Source of the DNA: Pseudomonadota bacterium
GTDB taxonomy: Bacteria; Myxococcota_A; UBA796; CAJQPC01
Direction: 5' to 3'
Assembly: GCA_024228935.1 (NCBI GenBank)
Contig: JAAESX010000051.1
Location: 1 to 64,000 of the forward strand
Length of the DNA stretch: 64,000 bases
Below, one piece after another: positions 41,873 to 51,280 of this stretch. The notes under the pieces are model-generated. The model was not told where the DNA came from, searched no databases, and saw nothing but the letters and a program-made list of their open reading frames with translations. A program made the position numbers and the translations under genes. Each line of letters opens with the position of its first letter. The stretch's first letter is position 1.

Positions 41873-44638
41873 TCAGTCGGCCCGCGTCCAACCGTCCGGG
41901 CCGCGCTCGTAGGTCCGTGTGGGCCAGTACTGCTCGTCGATCCGCAGCGTGATGACGCGCTCGCGGTCCTCGAGATCGACCACGCGCACGCGCACCGAGT
42001 CCCCGTCGCCCTTGTCGGCGACGGCGGTGAGCAGCGCCTCGACGCTGGGGGTCGGTGTGCCGTCCACGGCCACGATGCGCCAGGTGGCGCGCATGCCGTA
42101 GCGCTGGGCGGGCGTGCCGTACCAGAACCACGCGACGTAGACGCCCTCGCGGGAGATGCCGCGCTGGGAGGCGACCTCGTGGTGGGGAGCGTGCAGGAGC
42201 ATCCCCGCCCAGACCGTCACCTCGTCGATGTCGGCCAGGGGCAGCGGAACGGTGGGCACCGTGACCGTCAGCTCAGCGCCGTCCCGCAACAGGGTCAGCT
42301 CGGCCTCGCCGTCCCGCGACGCCCGCTCGACCTCACGGAACCGGGTGACCGGCTCCCCGTCGACGGCGAGCAGGATGTCGCCTCCCTTCAGCAGCTCGCC
42401 GGCGGGCACATCGGCCCAGATCCGCTGGACCTGCAGGCCGGAGAGCTGCTCGGCGTCGTGCTCGACCAGCGCTCGGGCCTGCTCGTCCGACAGGCCCAGA
42501 TCGCGAGCGTCGGAGAGGCGGATGGGCGCCCACTCGACCCCCAAGGACCGGAGCTGGGGCTCTTCTCCCGCGGAGAGCGGGCCCAAGACCTCGGTGACCA
42601 TCTCGATGGGCAGCCCACGGAACGCGTTCTGACGGCCGTCCGAGGTCTGCCAGACGATGCTGGCCCACAGCGCGTGCACACGGCCCTTCTTGTCCGCGAG
42701 CACACCCCCGACGGTCCCTCCAGTCTCGGAGACCTGGATGGGGGCAAGGTTGGCCTCGCGGAACTGCGGGGGTGACGGCAGCGGCAGGAAGATGGGGTCC
42801 GTCGCCGACACCTCGGTCTTCTTGCTGACGAGCCTTCCATCGCGGGCGTGGCCGACGAGGAAGACCTTGTCCCCGCGAGCCAGATCCTGCGGCACGAGCT
42901 CGGCGGCGCGCACCGGGGTGTCCCCGAGCAGGCTCGGGTCGTAGCCGAGCACCGCGATGTCGTGCTCGGGGTGGACGAACACCACGTGGCCCGGGATGCG
43001 CAGCTCGCCCCCGAACGTGATCTCGATGTCCGCGAGCCCGACCGGCAGCGTGTCGCGGTCCACGACGATCAGCCCCCGATCGGTGTCGACGACCAGGCCG
43101 GTCCCCGTGAACTGCGTGGCGGAGACGCCCTCGGTGCGCAGGGGGATGTCGACCTCGACCAGGACGAGCGAAGGCGCGAGCACCTTCTCGGCCTTGTTCT
43201 CCCCCGCTGGGATCGAGGCGGTCGCGGGCTCGGCTCCGCTCGACGCGGGGGCCTCGGGCGAGGCGACGCAGGGCCAGCGCCCCGTGGTGTCGTCCCGCAC
43301 GCAGCGCTGCATGGGGTTCCACAGCCGGTCCATCGTCAGGACGGCCACCCGCTCCTGCCGCGGGTTGTCCAGCGCGACGTAGCGGACCGCCACGCGATCT
43401 CCGTGGGGGATGGCGGCGAGCGCGGCCTCGACGGCGTCCAGGTCCGCGACGGGCTCTCCACCGATGGTGCGCAGGACGGCGCCGTCGGGGATGCCGGCCT
43501 CCCGCAGGAGCTCGCCACGCTGAGCGACGTAGACCCCCTCGACGTCCAGGACGTGGTTGCGCGCCTGCTGGTAGCTGAGCGCGTGCAGGATGGCGCCGCC
43601 CACCTCCAGGTACGAGTCGGGCGTGATCGCATGCAGGTCGTCGACCGGGACCTTCACGGACACCGCCTCACCGCGCCGCTCGAGCTCGATGGGGATGGTC
43701 TCGCCGACGCTCGCGTCCAGGGCGGCCTCCAGCGCCACGAAGCCGTCCAGCCGCTGCCCGCCGACCTGGAGCAGGATGTCACCCACCTCGAGCAGCTCGT
43801 GCTCGGCGATGGAGCCTCGGACCACCAGCAGGCCGTGCCCTTCGGGGAACGCCTCGCGCGTCGCGGCCTCCTCCTCGGGCGAGAGGCCCAGCCGGACGAG
43901 CTCGTCGTAGCTGCTGTGCTCGAAGGTGGTGCGAACAGTCCCGCGCGTCACCTCGCCGTCGGCCTGGAGCAGCTCCAGCGCCCGCACGACACGGTCCAGC
44001 GGCAGGTAGAAGCTGCTGGCCGCCCGTCGCGAGCCTCCAGCGTTCAAGGCGACCACCTTGCCCTCAGGGCCGACGACCGGCGAGCCGCTCGACCCGCCCG
44101 ACGTGCCCGAGGCGGCCTGCAGGTAGAAGGTGTTGAAGTCGTTGTACGTGCTGGAGCCGTAGACGGGAGCGGTCCGATCGAGGCGAGCCAGCGTGCCGTC
44201 GAGGATGCTGATCTTCTCGCCGGCGTCGTTGCCGATGACCCGGATGGGCAGGCCGACGCGCGCGCCATCGGGATCGAGCTCCAGCTCGACGAGATCCATG
44301 TACTGCAGGTCCTCGGGGTCGAACCGGTAGAACCCGAAGTCGTGCACCGGGTCGCGGTAGATCGCCTCGAGCTCGATCTCCTCGTGGTTGAGGAACACGG
44401 CCTCGGCGCGCACGGGGCCCGCGTGGACCATGTGCCGGTTGGTGAGGATGAGGCCGTTCTCGGCGTCGACGACGAACCCCGTGCCGACGCTCGCCGAGGC
44501 GGACTCGGTGTCGAAGCTGCGGGTCCCGACGACGCGCAACGCGACGACGCCGGGGACGACGGACTCCAGAGTGGCTTCCCAAGTCGCTTCGGACGGCGTG
44601 TCCTGGGCCAGCGCGAGCCCACACATGATGCTGAACAT
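41873..44638 (-). CDS. Nma111-type serine protease: two trypsin-like domains with PDZ domains
   Basis: A 921-residue protein with a short signal (MFSIMCGLALA). The first trypsin-like domain has an intact triad: H69 (TNRHMV), D100 (DPVHDFGF) and S184 (GGSSGSPV). PDZ-like regions follow (GDILLQVGGQRLDG; IPDGAVLRTIGGEPV). A second trypsin-like domain (about 515-680) is degenerate: its His position is Asp (VDRD) and its Ser position is in GGTVGGV. Further PDZ regions complete it. The duplicated layout and strings such as IRVIGNDAGEKISIL, TYNDFNTFYLQAA, DLHAITP and LSYQQAR closely match fungal Nma111/Ynm3 as I remember them, not DegP. Presumably a periplasmic quality-control protease. Confidence 0.85.
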   Translation of the reverse strand: MFSIMCGLALAQDTPSEATWEATLESVVPGVVALRVVGTRSFDTESASASVGTGFVVDAENGLILTNRHMVHAGPVRAEAVFLNHEEIELEAIYRDPVHDFGFYRFDPEDLQYMDLVELELDPDGARVGLPIRVIGNDAGEKISILDGTLARLDRTAPVYGSSTYNDFNTFYLQAASGTSGGSSGSPVVGPEGKVVALNAGGSRRAASSFYLPLDRVVRALELLQADGEVTRGTVRTTFEHSSYDELVRLGLSPEEEAATREAFPEGHGLLVVRGSIAEHELLEVGDILLQVGGQRLDGFVALEAALDASVGETIPIELERRGEAVSVKVPVDDLHAITPDSYLEVGGAILHALSYQQARNHVLDVEGVYVAQRGELLREAGIPDGAVLRTIGGEPVADLDAVEAALAAIPHGDRVAVRYVALDNPRQERVAVLTMDRLWNPMQRCVRDDTTGRWPCVASPEAPASSGAEPATASIPAGENKAEKVLAPSLVLVEVDIPLRTEGVSATQFTGTGLVVDTDRGLIVVDRDTLPVGLADIEITFGGELRIPGHVVFVHPEHDIAVLGYDPSLLGDTPVRAAELVPQDLARGDKVFLVGHARDGRLVSKKTEVSATDPIFLPLPSPPQFREANLAPIQVSETGGTVGGVLADKKGRVHALWASIVWQTSDGRQNAFRGLPIEMVTEVLGPLSAGEEPQLRSLGVEWAPIRLSDARDLGLSDEQARALVEHDAEQLSGLQVQRIWADVPAGELLKGGDILLAVDGEPVTRFREVERASRDGEAELTLLRDGAELTVTVPTVPLPLADIDEVTVWAGMLLHAPHHEVASQRGISREGVYVAWFWYGTPAQRYGMRATWRIVAVDGTPTPSVEALLTAVADKGDGDSVRVRVVDLEDRERVITLRIDEQYWPTRTYERGPDGWTRAD

Positions 44639-44671
44639 GCAGGAAGCCTATCGCCGTGCCAGGATGCGGAC

Positions 44672-45079
44672 ATGTGGCTCCTCGCGCTCGCTTGTACCCC
44701 CGTGACCCCCGCGAACTACCTGGCCGTCGTCGAGACGAGCCCGCCCCACGGTGCGACGAACGTCCCGCTGGACGCGCAGATCGTCGCCATCTTCAGTGAG
44801 CGGCTGTCCGAGGGCAGCCTGGGCGTCGACAACCTGGGCGTCGAGGACAGCGACGGGAACGAGATCACGGCCGGTGTCTTCTACGAGGACTCCACCCAGT
44901 CGATCCGGATGTCTCCGGCCGCGAACCTGGACGAGGGCGCGGACTACACGCTCGTCCTCGGCGGCGCGATCACCGGGCTCTCGGGCGGCACGCTGGGCTC
45001 GGAGATCCGCTCCGACTTCCGCACGGGTGGCAGCATCAGCGAAGGCGGGGACGACACCGCCACGGACACGGGTCTCTGA
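44672..45079 (+). CDS. Small lipoprotein with Ig-like (SbsA/Big_5-type) domain
   Basis: 135 residues from ATG 44672, 33 bases from the divergent protease. The minimal signal MWLLALAC is followed by an Ig-like domain with the pattern of SbsA/Big_5 modules: SPPHGATNVPLDAQIVAIFSERL, then SDGNEITAGVFY, and ADYTLVLGGAITGLSGG. It ends in an Asp/Thr tail (GGDDTATDTGL) like those of other lipoproteins in this window. A single Ig-like domain suggests a binding or structural part; function unknown. Confidence 0.8.
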   Translation: MWLLALACTPVTPANYLAVVETSPPHGATNVPLDAQIVAIFSERLSEGSLGVDNLGVEDSDGNEITAGVFYEDSTQSIRMSPAANLDEGADYTLVLGGAITGLSGGTLGSEIRSDFRTGGSISEGGDDTATDTGL

Positions 45080-45101
45080 GCCGAGATAGGCTCGCCGCCG
45101 C

Positions 45102-47303
45102 ATGAGCGCGGACACCCCGACCCCCAAGGGCCTTGGCCTCGGCACGTTCCTCGGCGTCTACACGCCGACGGTGCTCACGATCCTGGGCGTCATCCTCTAC
45201 CTGCGGATGGGCTGGGTCGTCGGGAACGCCGGCGTCTGGGGCACGGTCGCCATCGTCCTGATCGCGAACGTGATCACGGCGATCACGGCGTTCTCGATGA
45301 GCGCGCTCTCGACCAACATGCGCGTCGGCGTCGGCGGCGCCTACTACATCATCAGCCGCTCGATGGGCCTGGAGCTCGGCGGCGCGCTGGGCATCCCGCT
45401 CTACCTCTCGCAGGTGCTCTCCCTGACGCTGTATGCGTTCGGACTCGCCGAGAGCACCGCGTTCGTCGGGCAAGCGCTCCTGGGGTGGGACGTTCCCGCC
45501 TGGGCCATCCAGGCGATGGCGGCGGGCATCGTCATCGCCGTCACCGCGCTGGCCGCCAAGAGCACCGAGCTGGCGCTCAAGGCCCAGCTCCCCATCATGG
45601 TGTTCATCGCGATCTCGCTGGTCGCGTTCGTGGCGGGCGTCGACTTCGACGTGCAGTACGCCGCCAGCTGGGGTCCTCTCGAGGAGACCGACTTCTGGGG
45701 CGTGTTCGCCGTCTTCTTCCCGGCGGTCACCGGTGTCCTGGCCGGCGTCGGGCTGTCGGGCGACCTGAAGGACCCGGGCAAGTCGATCCCACGCGGCGTG
45801 CTCACCGCCGTCGCGACGGGCTTCGTCGTCTACATCACGATGCCCTTCATCATCGCGCACGCCGCCCCGGTCCACGAACTGCAGCACGACAAGCTGGTGT
45901 GGACCAGCGTGGCCATCGGCGGCTCGTTCGCCATCCTGCCTGGCCTGTTCGGCGCGGTGCTCAGCTCGGCGATCGGCTCGATCCTGGGTGCCCCCCGGAC
46001 GCTCCAGGCGCTCGCCCAGGACGGGCTCGTCGCCCGTCGCCTCGGCAAGGTCGACGAGAAGACGGGCGAGCCCATGCTCGCGCTCTACATCTCCGGGGCG
46101 GTCGCGCTCGGGGCCGTCGCGCTCGGAGACCTGAACGCGGTGGCGAGCGTGGTCTCCATGTTCTTCCTGACCACGTACGGGATGCTCAACCTGGCGGCCG
46201 GGCTCGAGGCCTGGATCAAGGACCCGAGCTTCCGTCCGCGCATCCGCGTGCCGTACTGGATCAGCTTCGTGGGAGCCATCGGCTGCTTCCTGGCCATGGC
46301 GCTGATCAACCCCATCGCGTTCGTGCTCGCGGTCGTGATCGAGATGGCCATCTGGTGGTGGCTCTCACGGCGCCGCCTCGAGGCGACCTGGGGCGACCTG
46401 CGCAGCGGCTTCTGGTTCGCCATCGCCCGGCTCTCGATGGTCCAGCTCCGCGAGGCCAACGTCGAGGCCCGCAACTGGCGACCGCACATCCTGGTCTTCA
46501 GCGGCGACGTGAAGCGCGACGTCGGCGTCGTCTCCATGGCCGCCCACTTCGGCCAGGACCAGGGCATCGTCAGCGTGCTCACGCTGCACAAAGGCCACCT
46601 CGACGACCGGACCGAGGCGCATCAGATCCTCGAGAGCAACCAGAAGATCCTCGACGACGCCGGCGTGCTCGCGTTCCCCGAGGTCATCATCGGCGCCGAG
46701 AAGGAAGACGCCATCCTGACGGCCGCCCAGGCCAACGGCTTCGCCGGGATCGAGAGCAACATGATGTGCTTCCGGTGGCCGAGCAAGGAGTCCAACCGGT
46801 TGCCGCGGATGCTCCGATGGGTCCGTCACCTGGACGACCTCGAGAAGAGCACGATGATCATGCGGCCCGTGAAGGGCAGTCGGAAGGCGGGCGCGGGCGA
46901 GCTGCTCGTGTGGTGGAAGGGCAAGGAGGCCAACGGCGACCTCATGCTCCTGCTGGCCCACCTTCTGGTCATGAGCGCGTCCTGGCGAGGTGCCCGCATC
47001 ACGCTCGCCAGCGTCGTTGACTCCAACGAGGAAGGCCGGGCCCTGCGCAAGCGGGTCGAGGAGGGCCTGGGCGAGAGCAACATCGAGACCCAGGTCGAGG
47101 TGCTCGTGCGTCCGGCCGACCAGACGCCGCTGGGCTGCATCCGGGAGCGCTCCGCGAGCGCATCGCTGGTCTTCCTGGGCCTGCCGAGGGCGGAGTCCGG
47201 CAACGAGGAAGACGCCGCCAAGCGGCTCATGACCCTGGTCGAGGGCATGCCGAGCGTGATCCTGGTTCGCAACTCCAGCCCGTTCCGCGGTCGCCTGGTG
47301 TGA
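45102..47303 (+). CDS. SLC12-type (cation-chloride cotransporter-like) permease
   Basis: 733 residues. Residues 10-430 form about 12 membrane helices of the APC fold: TFLGVYTPTVLTILGVILYLRMGWVVG is the SLC12 first-helix signature, with GGAYYIISRSMGLELGGALG and FPAVTGVLAGVGLSGDLKDPGKSIPRG later. Residues 450-733 match the cytosolic SLC12 domain, starting with NWRPHILVFSGD. In animals these carriers move Na/K/Cl; the bacterial substrate may be ions or amino acids. Its stop overlaps the next gene's GTG. Confidence 0.88.
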   Translation: MSADTPTPKGLGLGTFLGVYTPTVLTILGVILYLRMGWVVGNAGVWGTVAIVLIANVITAITAFSMSALSTNMRVGVGGAYYIISRSMGLELGGALGIPLYLSQVLSLTLYAFGLAESTAFVGQALLGWDVPAWAIQAMAAGIVIAVTALAAKSTELALKAQLPIMVFIAISLVAFVAGVDFDVQYAASWGPLEETDFWGVFAVFFPAVTGVLAGVGLSGDLKDPGKSIPRGVLTAVATGFVVYITMPFIIAHAAPVHELQHDKLVWTSVAIGGSFAILPGLFGAVLSSAIGSILGAPRTLQALAQDGLVARRLGKVDEKTGEPMLALYISGAVALGAVALGDLNAVASVVSMFFLTTYGMLNLAAGLEAWIKDPSFRPRIRVPYWISFVGAIGCFLAMALINPIAFVLAVVIEMAIWWWLSRRRLEATWGDLRSGFWFAIARLSMVQLREANVEARNWRPHILVFSGDVKRDVGVVSMAAHFGQDQGIVSVLTLHKGHLDDRTEAHQILESNQKILDDAGVLAFPEVIIGAEKEDAILTAAQANGFAGIESNMMCFRWPSKESNRLPRMLRWVRHLDDLEKSTMIMRPVKGSRKAGAGELLVWWKGKEANGDLMLLLAHLLVMSASWRGARITLASVVDSNEEGRALRKRVEEGLGESNIETQVEVLVRPADQTPLGCIRERSASASLVFLGLPRAESGNEEDAAKRLMTLVEGMPSVILVRNSSPFRGRLV

Positions 47304-48538
47304 AGCTCTCCCGGCCGGACGTCCTGGACGAAGACGGCGTGCCGCTGCCCTGGAACCCGCCCGAGCCGGTGCACGAGGCCCTGGTCGAGGGAACGGACGA
47401 CGAGGACGCGTTCGAGGCCGCCCCCAGCGACGAGCTCGGAGGCGAGGCGCCGCTGTGGGTGCGCGAGGAAGCGAACCGCCTCGGCGATCTCGCGGGCCTT
47501 CCCCCTTGCCCCATCGCCTGGCGACCCTCGTCGAACAGCCGCCGCGGGCTGTGCACTGGACGGGTGTGGATGCGGAACGGGGTGCCGCTGCGCATCCTGC
47601 TGTCCTCCTGCCCGAACTCGGACGAAGCCGAGGTCCTGGCCACCCTCGCGCACGAGTTCGCTCACCCGCTGGCGGGCACCGGACACGGCCGCGGCTTCCG
47701 AGCCGAGCTGTTGGCGCTCGCCGAAGACGCCTGGCCTGGGGCGTTTCCTTCTGCGGACGTCGGCCAGCCCTTTCGGGACCTGGACCGATGGCTGGCGAGC
47801 GGCATCCGGGCAGCTCGACGGGACCGCGAAGCGCCCATCGCCAAGACCAGCAACGACGGCAACACCGCGCGCCTGGTCACGCGCATCCGGAAGCTCCATC
47901 GCCTGAGCGACGCCCAGCTCGGTGAGCCCGAGGGCATCGCCGCGGCGGCTCGGGCGAACGACCTCATCACGGTCTACGGCCTGGGCGGCTACCGGGTCGA
48001 GATCGCGGCCGGGCTCGACGACCAGATGGTCGACCGGTGGGTCCTCGTGAAGCCGCGCCAGCGCTGGCAGCGGTTCCTGTCCCATGCCATCGCCCGCTTC
48101 TTCGGCGTGTTCTCGCTCGAGATGGCCCGGCTGGGACGCATCCACTTCTTCGGTAGGCACGCCGACGTCGTCGCCACGGCCTACCTCGTCGAGGTCACGA
48201 TGGAGGCCATCCTCCGCCAGTCCGACGACCACATCGCCGCGTGGAAGAAGGTCCGTCGTCGGACCGCCGGCCAGGTTCGCAGCGAGCGGACCGCGTTCTG
48301 CGGCTCGGCCACCGTCGTGTTCGGTGATCGACTGCGCGAGCTGCGGGACCCGGTGGCCTCGACAGCTCGGGCCGACGCCGAGGAGTTCGCCGCCGTCGAA
48401 CACGACAAGCGCGGCATCCGCTGGGGGCGCGCTCGAAGAGCGACCGTCACGCACAACGCCGCGGGGGTCGCGGCGGGAGAGCGGCTGCCCATCGTGCGCG
48501 GGATGGAGGGTCGGAGAGCGCCGAAGCAGCTGACCTGA
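47300..48538 (+). CDS. SprT-like metallopeptidase domain fused to DUF2786
   Basis: 412 residues from GTG 47300, overlapping the transporter's stop by 4 bases. Residues 50-150 are SprT-like: H118-E119-F-A-H122 with a third ligand His129 in TGHGRGFR, the gluzincin pattern of Spartan/SprT peptidases. Residues 190-350 match DUF2786: IRKLHRLSDAQLGEPEGIAAAARANDLI, then the late LVEVTMEAIL and SFLHAIARFF-like helices. DUF2786 is often found beside SprT-type or phage-related proteins; its role is unknown. The link to the upstream transporter may be transcriptional only. Confidence 0.8.
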   Translation: MKLSRPDVLDEDGVPLPWNPPEPVHEALVEGTDDEDAFEAAPSDELGGEAPLWVREEANRLGDLAGLPPCPIAWRPSSNSRRGLCTGRVWMRNGVPLRILLSSCPNSDEAEVLATLAHEFAHPLAGTGHGRGFRAELLALAEDAWPGAFPSADVGQPFRDLDRWLASGIRAARRDREAPIAKTSNDGNTARLVTRIRKLHRLSDAQLGEPEGIAAAARANDLITVYGLGGYRVEIAAGLDDQMVDRWVLVKPRQRWQRFLSHAIARFFGVFSLEMARLGRIHFFGRHADVVATAYLVEVTMEAILRQSDDHIAAWKKVRRRTAGQVRSERTAFCGSATVVFGDRLRELRDPVASTARADAEEFAAVEHDKRGIRWGRARRATVTHNAAGVAAGERLPIVRGMEGRRAPKQLT

Positions 48539-48547
48539 CCCGGCGCC

Positions 48548-48658
48548 TCAACGGTGCTTTCCGTCGCGACGCAGGTGGTGCTCCTGCTGGACGACCTCGA
48601 TGTCGTCCAGGCCGTCGAGCAGCTTCTCGCAGATCATGATGAGCTTCCCGGAGTCCAA
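48548..48658 (-). CDS. Small ORF (36 aa) after the broken cNMP-binding gene
   Basis: TTG at 48658 sits 4-5 bases after a GGAGGGGG ribosome site that begins right at the stop of the upstream broken gene. It encodes a 36-residue peptide with acidic and amphipathic helix character (ICEKLLDGLDDIEVVQQEHH) and a basic end. No family known. The ribosome site is the main support. Confidence 0.35.
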   Translation of the reverse strand: MDSGKLIMICEKLLDGLDDIEVVQQEHHLRRDGKHR

Positions 48659-48667
48659 GCCCCCTCC

Positions 48668-49184
48668 TCAGCGACCGAACAGGCCGCGAATTCGATCGGC
48701 GAGCCCACCCGTGCTCGCCGTGTCCTCGGATGGTGCGGGTCGTGGACCGTCGGCCTCCTTCCAGGCCTTCTTCACCTTGCTGTTCGCGAGCCGGATGCGG
48801 CGGCTCATAGCCGTCAGCATCGCCCGCTCGATCGCCGCGCCCACGGGGTCCTCGCCGCGCCGGGGCGGGAGACGGAACGCCAGGGCCAGCGTGGCGTGCG
48901 AGGCGGTCACCGTGAACAGGGCCGGCATGTTCCCGGTGAGCACGGCGGCCTCGCCCAGGACCTCGCCCGGACGCACCGGGAAGCCGACGCCGTCGAGGTC
49001 GGCCTCAAGAGCTCCGCTGACCACCAGCTAGCGCTTGATCCGACGGTTGGCCGGCCCGGAGCACGCTGGCGCCAGGCCGGAAGTCCTTCACCTCGCAGCG
49101 CTCGACGAACAGCTCCAGGTCCCGACGCTCCACGAGCCGGAACAGCGGCAGGGCCGCGACGGTGTCCACGAGTGAGCGAGCCAT
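48668..49184 (-). pseudogene. Cyclic-nucleotide-binding-domain protein, frameshifted
   Basis: From ATG 49184 the frame reads LVDTVAALPLFRLVERRDLELF...PGASVLRAGQPSD, the start of a cNMP-binding domain. Near 49030 this frame goes to a stop, while an overlapping frame continues with LVVSGALEADLDG...VRPGEVLGEAAVLTG...ATLALAF, the rest of the same fold including the phosphate-binding-cassette region G-E-x-x-G-E. One frame change near 49025-49045 restores a protein of about 170 residues ending at 48668. The second half also ends in a basic tail. Either a real mutation or an assembly indel. Confidence 0.7.
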
Positions 49185-49276
49185 GGGCCCAGCATAGCGC
49201 TGGGCCTTGCACCAATTGATTGCCCGAGCAACACTGGTCATGCGCACGCCCCTCAGCCGACCGGGCGACGGTGAAG

Positions 49277-51280
49277 CTACCGGCCTGGGACTGACCGACG
49301 CCGGCTCACGAGCCACAGCCCGAGCAGCCAGGACACGCCGATCGGCACCGATGAACAGCCCGCTGGATCCTCGCTCGACGTGGGCGGCCGACACTCCCCG
49401 CGCGAGTCGGACGGGAGCCACCACGACCGGTCGATCTCCCCATCCAGCGTGTCCAGTCGACGCAGGAGACGCTCCCCCCCCGCCGGGTCCCGCTGACGCT
49501 GCCACTTGCCCGCGGTGCACAGGGCCTGGGGCAGCTCCGGGTCGCTCGGGTCCATCCAGTCCGTGCCCCGCTCGGCCAGCTCGAAGGCCGTCCAGACCCA
49601 GTGGTAGCGGCGGTCCAGGGGCGGCCCGCTCGCCTCGGCCCGCGCCTTCTCGTCGGCGGTCGGGACCACGATGCGGCTGCTGAGGATCTCGTCGGCGTCC
49701 AGCCAGTACGGGTCCTCGGCCACCTCGTCAGCACGAAGCTCCGCCGTGTACGGGCCCGAGTAGAAGCCGCGCAACACCCGGAAGTCCGGCTCCATCTCGG
49801 TCGCCAGCAGCTCGAAGCCGTCCTGCTTGATGCGGAAGGCCGCGCTCCAGAGGGCCCGGCCGCGCTCGGCCTCCGACAGCTCCTCGTCGTCCCCTCGCCT
49901 CAGATCCCACAGGACCTGGCGGGCGCTGTACTGGGTGTCGTACGGGAAATAGCCGATGGCCTCGCTCCACCGCCCCTCGCGGGCCAGCCGGCGGGCCAGC
50001 AGGTGGCGCATGCTCGCGGCGACCTTGCTGTCCGGCAGGTCCTGTCCATCGAGCAGGTCGTGGACCGGAGCATGGTCGTACTCCAGGTGCTGCCGTGTCC
50101 TCCGCGGGAAGTTCCTCTCGACGAGCACCAGCAGCTCGTCCGTGGTCAACAGCCGCTCGCCCACCCAGGCGGCGTCGAGCCAGTCGCCGCCGTCCAGGAA
50201 CGCCAGCAGCGCCTCGTCGTAGCGCTCGGTCGCCACCAGCAGGATGCCGAGCTCGATGTGGGCCGCCTTGAGCGTGTCGTGCCCATGGTGCGGACAGCTG
50301 GCGTGCTCGGGCACGGGCCCCGCCGTGACCTGGGACAGCTCCTCGACGGCCCGCTCCAGGTCCCCCGAGCGCACGGCGAGCTTCGCCAGCATCCAGTGCG
50401 ACATGGGCGCGTCCGGTGCCCTCGATGCCCACTCCGCTGCCGCCTCGAAGTCGCCGCGCTGGTAGGCCGCCCACGCCAGCCGGTCCGCGCCCGCGAGCTC
50501 ATCGGCGGTCTCGAGCCACGCCCCAGCCAGCGGCTCGTCCGGGTGGGCGGTGAGGAAGGCGCTCACGGCCTGGGCGACCAGCGGATCCGCCGCGGCGGCC
50601 TCGCGGTCTTCGGCCAGCACGGCAGCGGTCAGGTGGTGGAGATCACTGCAGGACCGGACGCCCCCGGCCGCCCGGTACTGGAGACACGCGGACAGCGAGT
50701 CGGCCGGACCGCTGTAGGCCCCTTCCTGCCGCAGGCTGGCGACGGCCAGGCCCAGGGTGTCCTCGAAGCCGTCCTCGGCCAGCTCACGCACCCGCTGGTA
50801 GTCCTGCCTCAGCAGCGCGTCGTCGGCGTCCTCGGGCCGGGCCATCGGGAGCATGTACGCGGCCCAGGTCGACCTGTAGTGACGCTCGCCGGCGGGGAGC
50901 GCGAGCAGCTCGAGGAACCCCTCCTCCGCCGCCTGCAGGTCGAACGCATGGAGGTCGAGCACAGCCTCCTGGTAGAGCGCGAACTCCAACGGGACCCCAT
51001 CGGGGGCGGGCGCCTCGGCCAGCCGCGCAGAGAGGTAGGCCTGGACGAGCTCCTCGTCGACGCCAGCCGCCCGCAGATCGATGGCGTCTCCCTCGTCGGT
51101 CCGGACGCGTCGCGGCACCAGGTGGGCGGGGACGGACGTCTCGTTCGCGAGCACCCGGATGTCGTCGTCGAACGAGGACGTGGGCGCGGACAGCATCTGG
51201 CGGCCGACCCAGGAGAGACGGGGGTGATCGAAGTAGGGCCCGCAGGCCTCGGCGGGCAGGGACAACAGCAGCAACAGCAT
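49277..51280 (-). CDS. TPR-like exported protein with MYXO-CTERM sorting tail
   Basis: 667 residues from ATG 51280, overlapping the upstream stop (ATGA). N-terminal signal (MLLLLLSLPAEACG). The body is helical with many Ala/Glu/Leu pairs typical of TPR/Sel1-like repeats (AAEWASRAPDAPMSHWMLAKLAVRSGDLERAVEEL). The C-terminus reads AGCSSVPIGVSWLLGLWLVSRRRS: a Gly-Cys-Ser motif, one membrane helix and an Arg cluster, the layout of the MYXO-CTERM signal cut by myxosortase and anchored at the surface. Co-transcribed with the DUF3142 lipoprotein. Binding partner unknown. Confidence 0.8.
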   Translation of the reverse strand: MLLLLLSLPAEACGPYFDHPRLSWVGRQMLSAPTSSFDDDIRVLANETSVPAHLVPRRVRTDEGDAIDLRAAGVDEELVQAYLSARLAEAPAPDGVPLEFALYQEAVLDLHAFDLQAAEEGFLELLALPAGERHYRSTWAAYMLPMARPEDADDALLRQDYQRVRELAEDGFEDTLGLAVASLRQEGAYSGPADSLSACLQYRAAGGVRSCSDLHHLTAAVLAEDREAAAADPLVAQAVSAFLTAHPDEPLAGAWLETADELAGADRLAWAAYQRGDFEAAAEWASRAPDAPMSHWMLAKLAVRSGDLERAVEELSQVTAGPVPEHASCPHHGHDTLKAAHIELGILLVATERYDEALLAFLDGGDWLDAAWVGERLLTTDELLVLVERNFPRRTRQHLEYDHAPVHDLLDGQDLPDSKVAASMRHLLARRLAREGRWSEAIGYFPYDTQYSARQVLWDLRRGDDEELSEAERGRALWSAAFRIKQDGFELLATEMEPDFRVLRGFYSGPYTAELRADEVAEDPYWLDADEILSSRIVVPTADEKARAEASGPPLDRRYHWVWTAFELAERGTDWMDPSDPELPQALCTAGKWQRQRDPAGGERLLRRLDTLDGEIDRSWWLPSDSRGECRPPTSSEDPAGCSSVPIGVSWLLGLWLVSRRRSVPGR

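Noticed and set aside
49005..49520. A longer start for the broken cNMP-binding gene
   Set aside because: Residues upstream of ATG 49184 are Arg/Ala/Ser-rich shadow with no family similarity.
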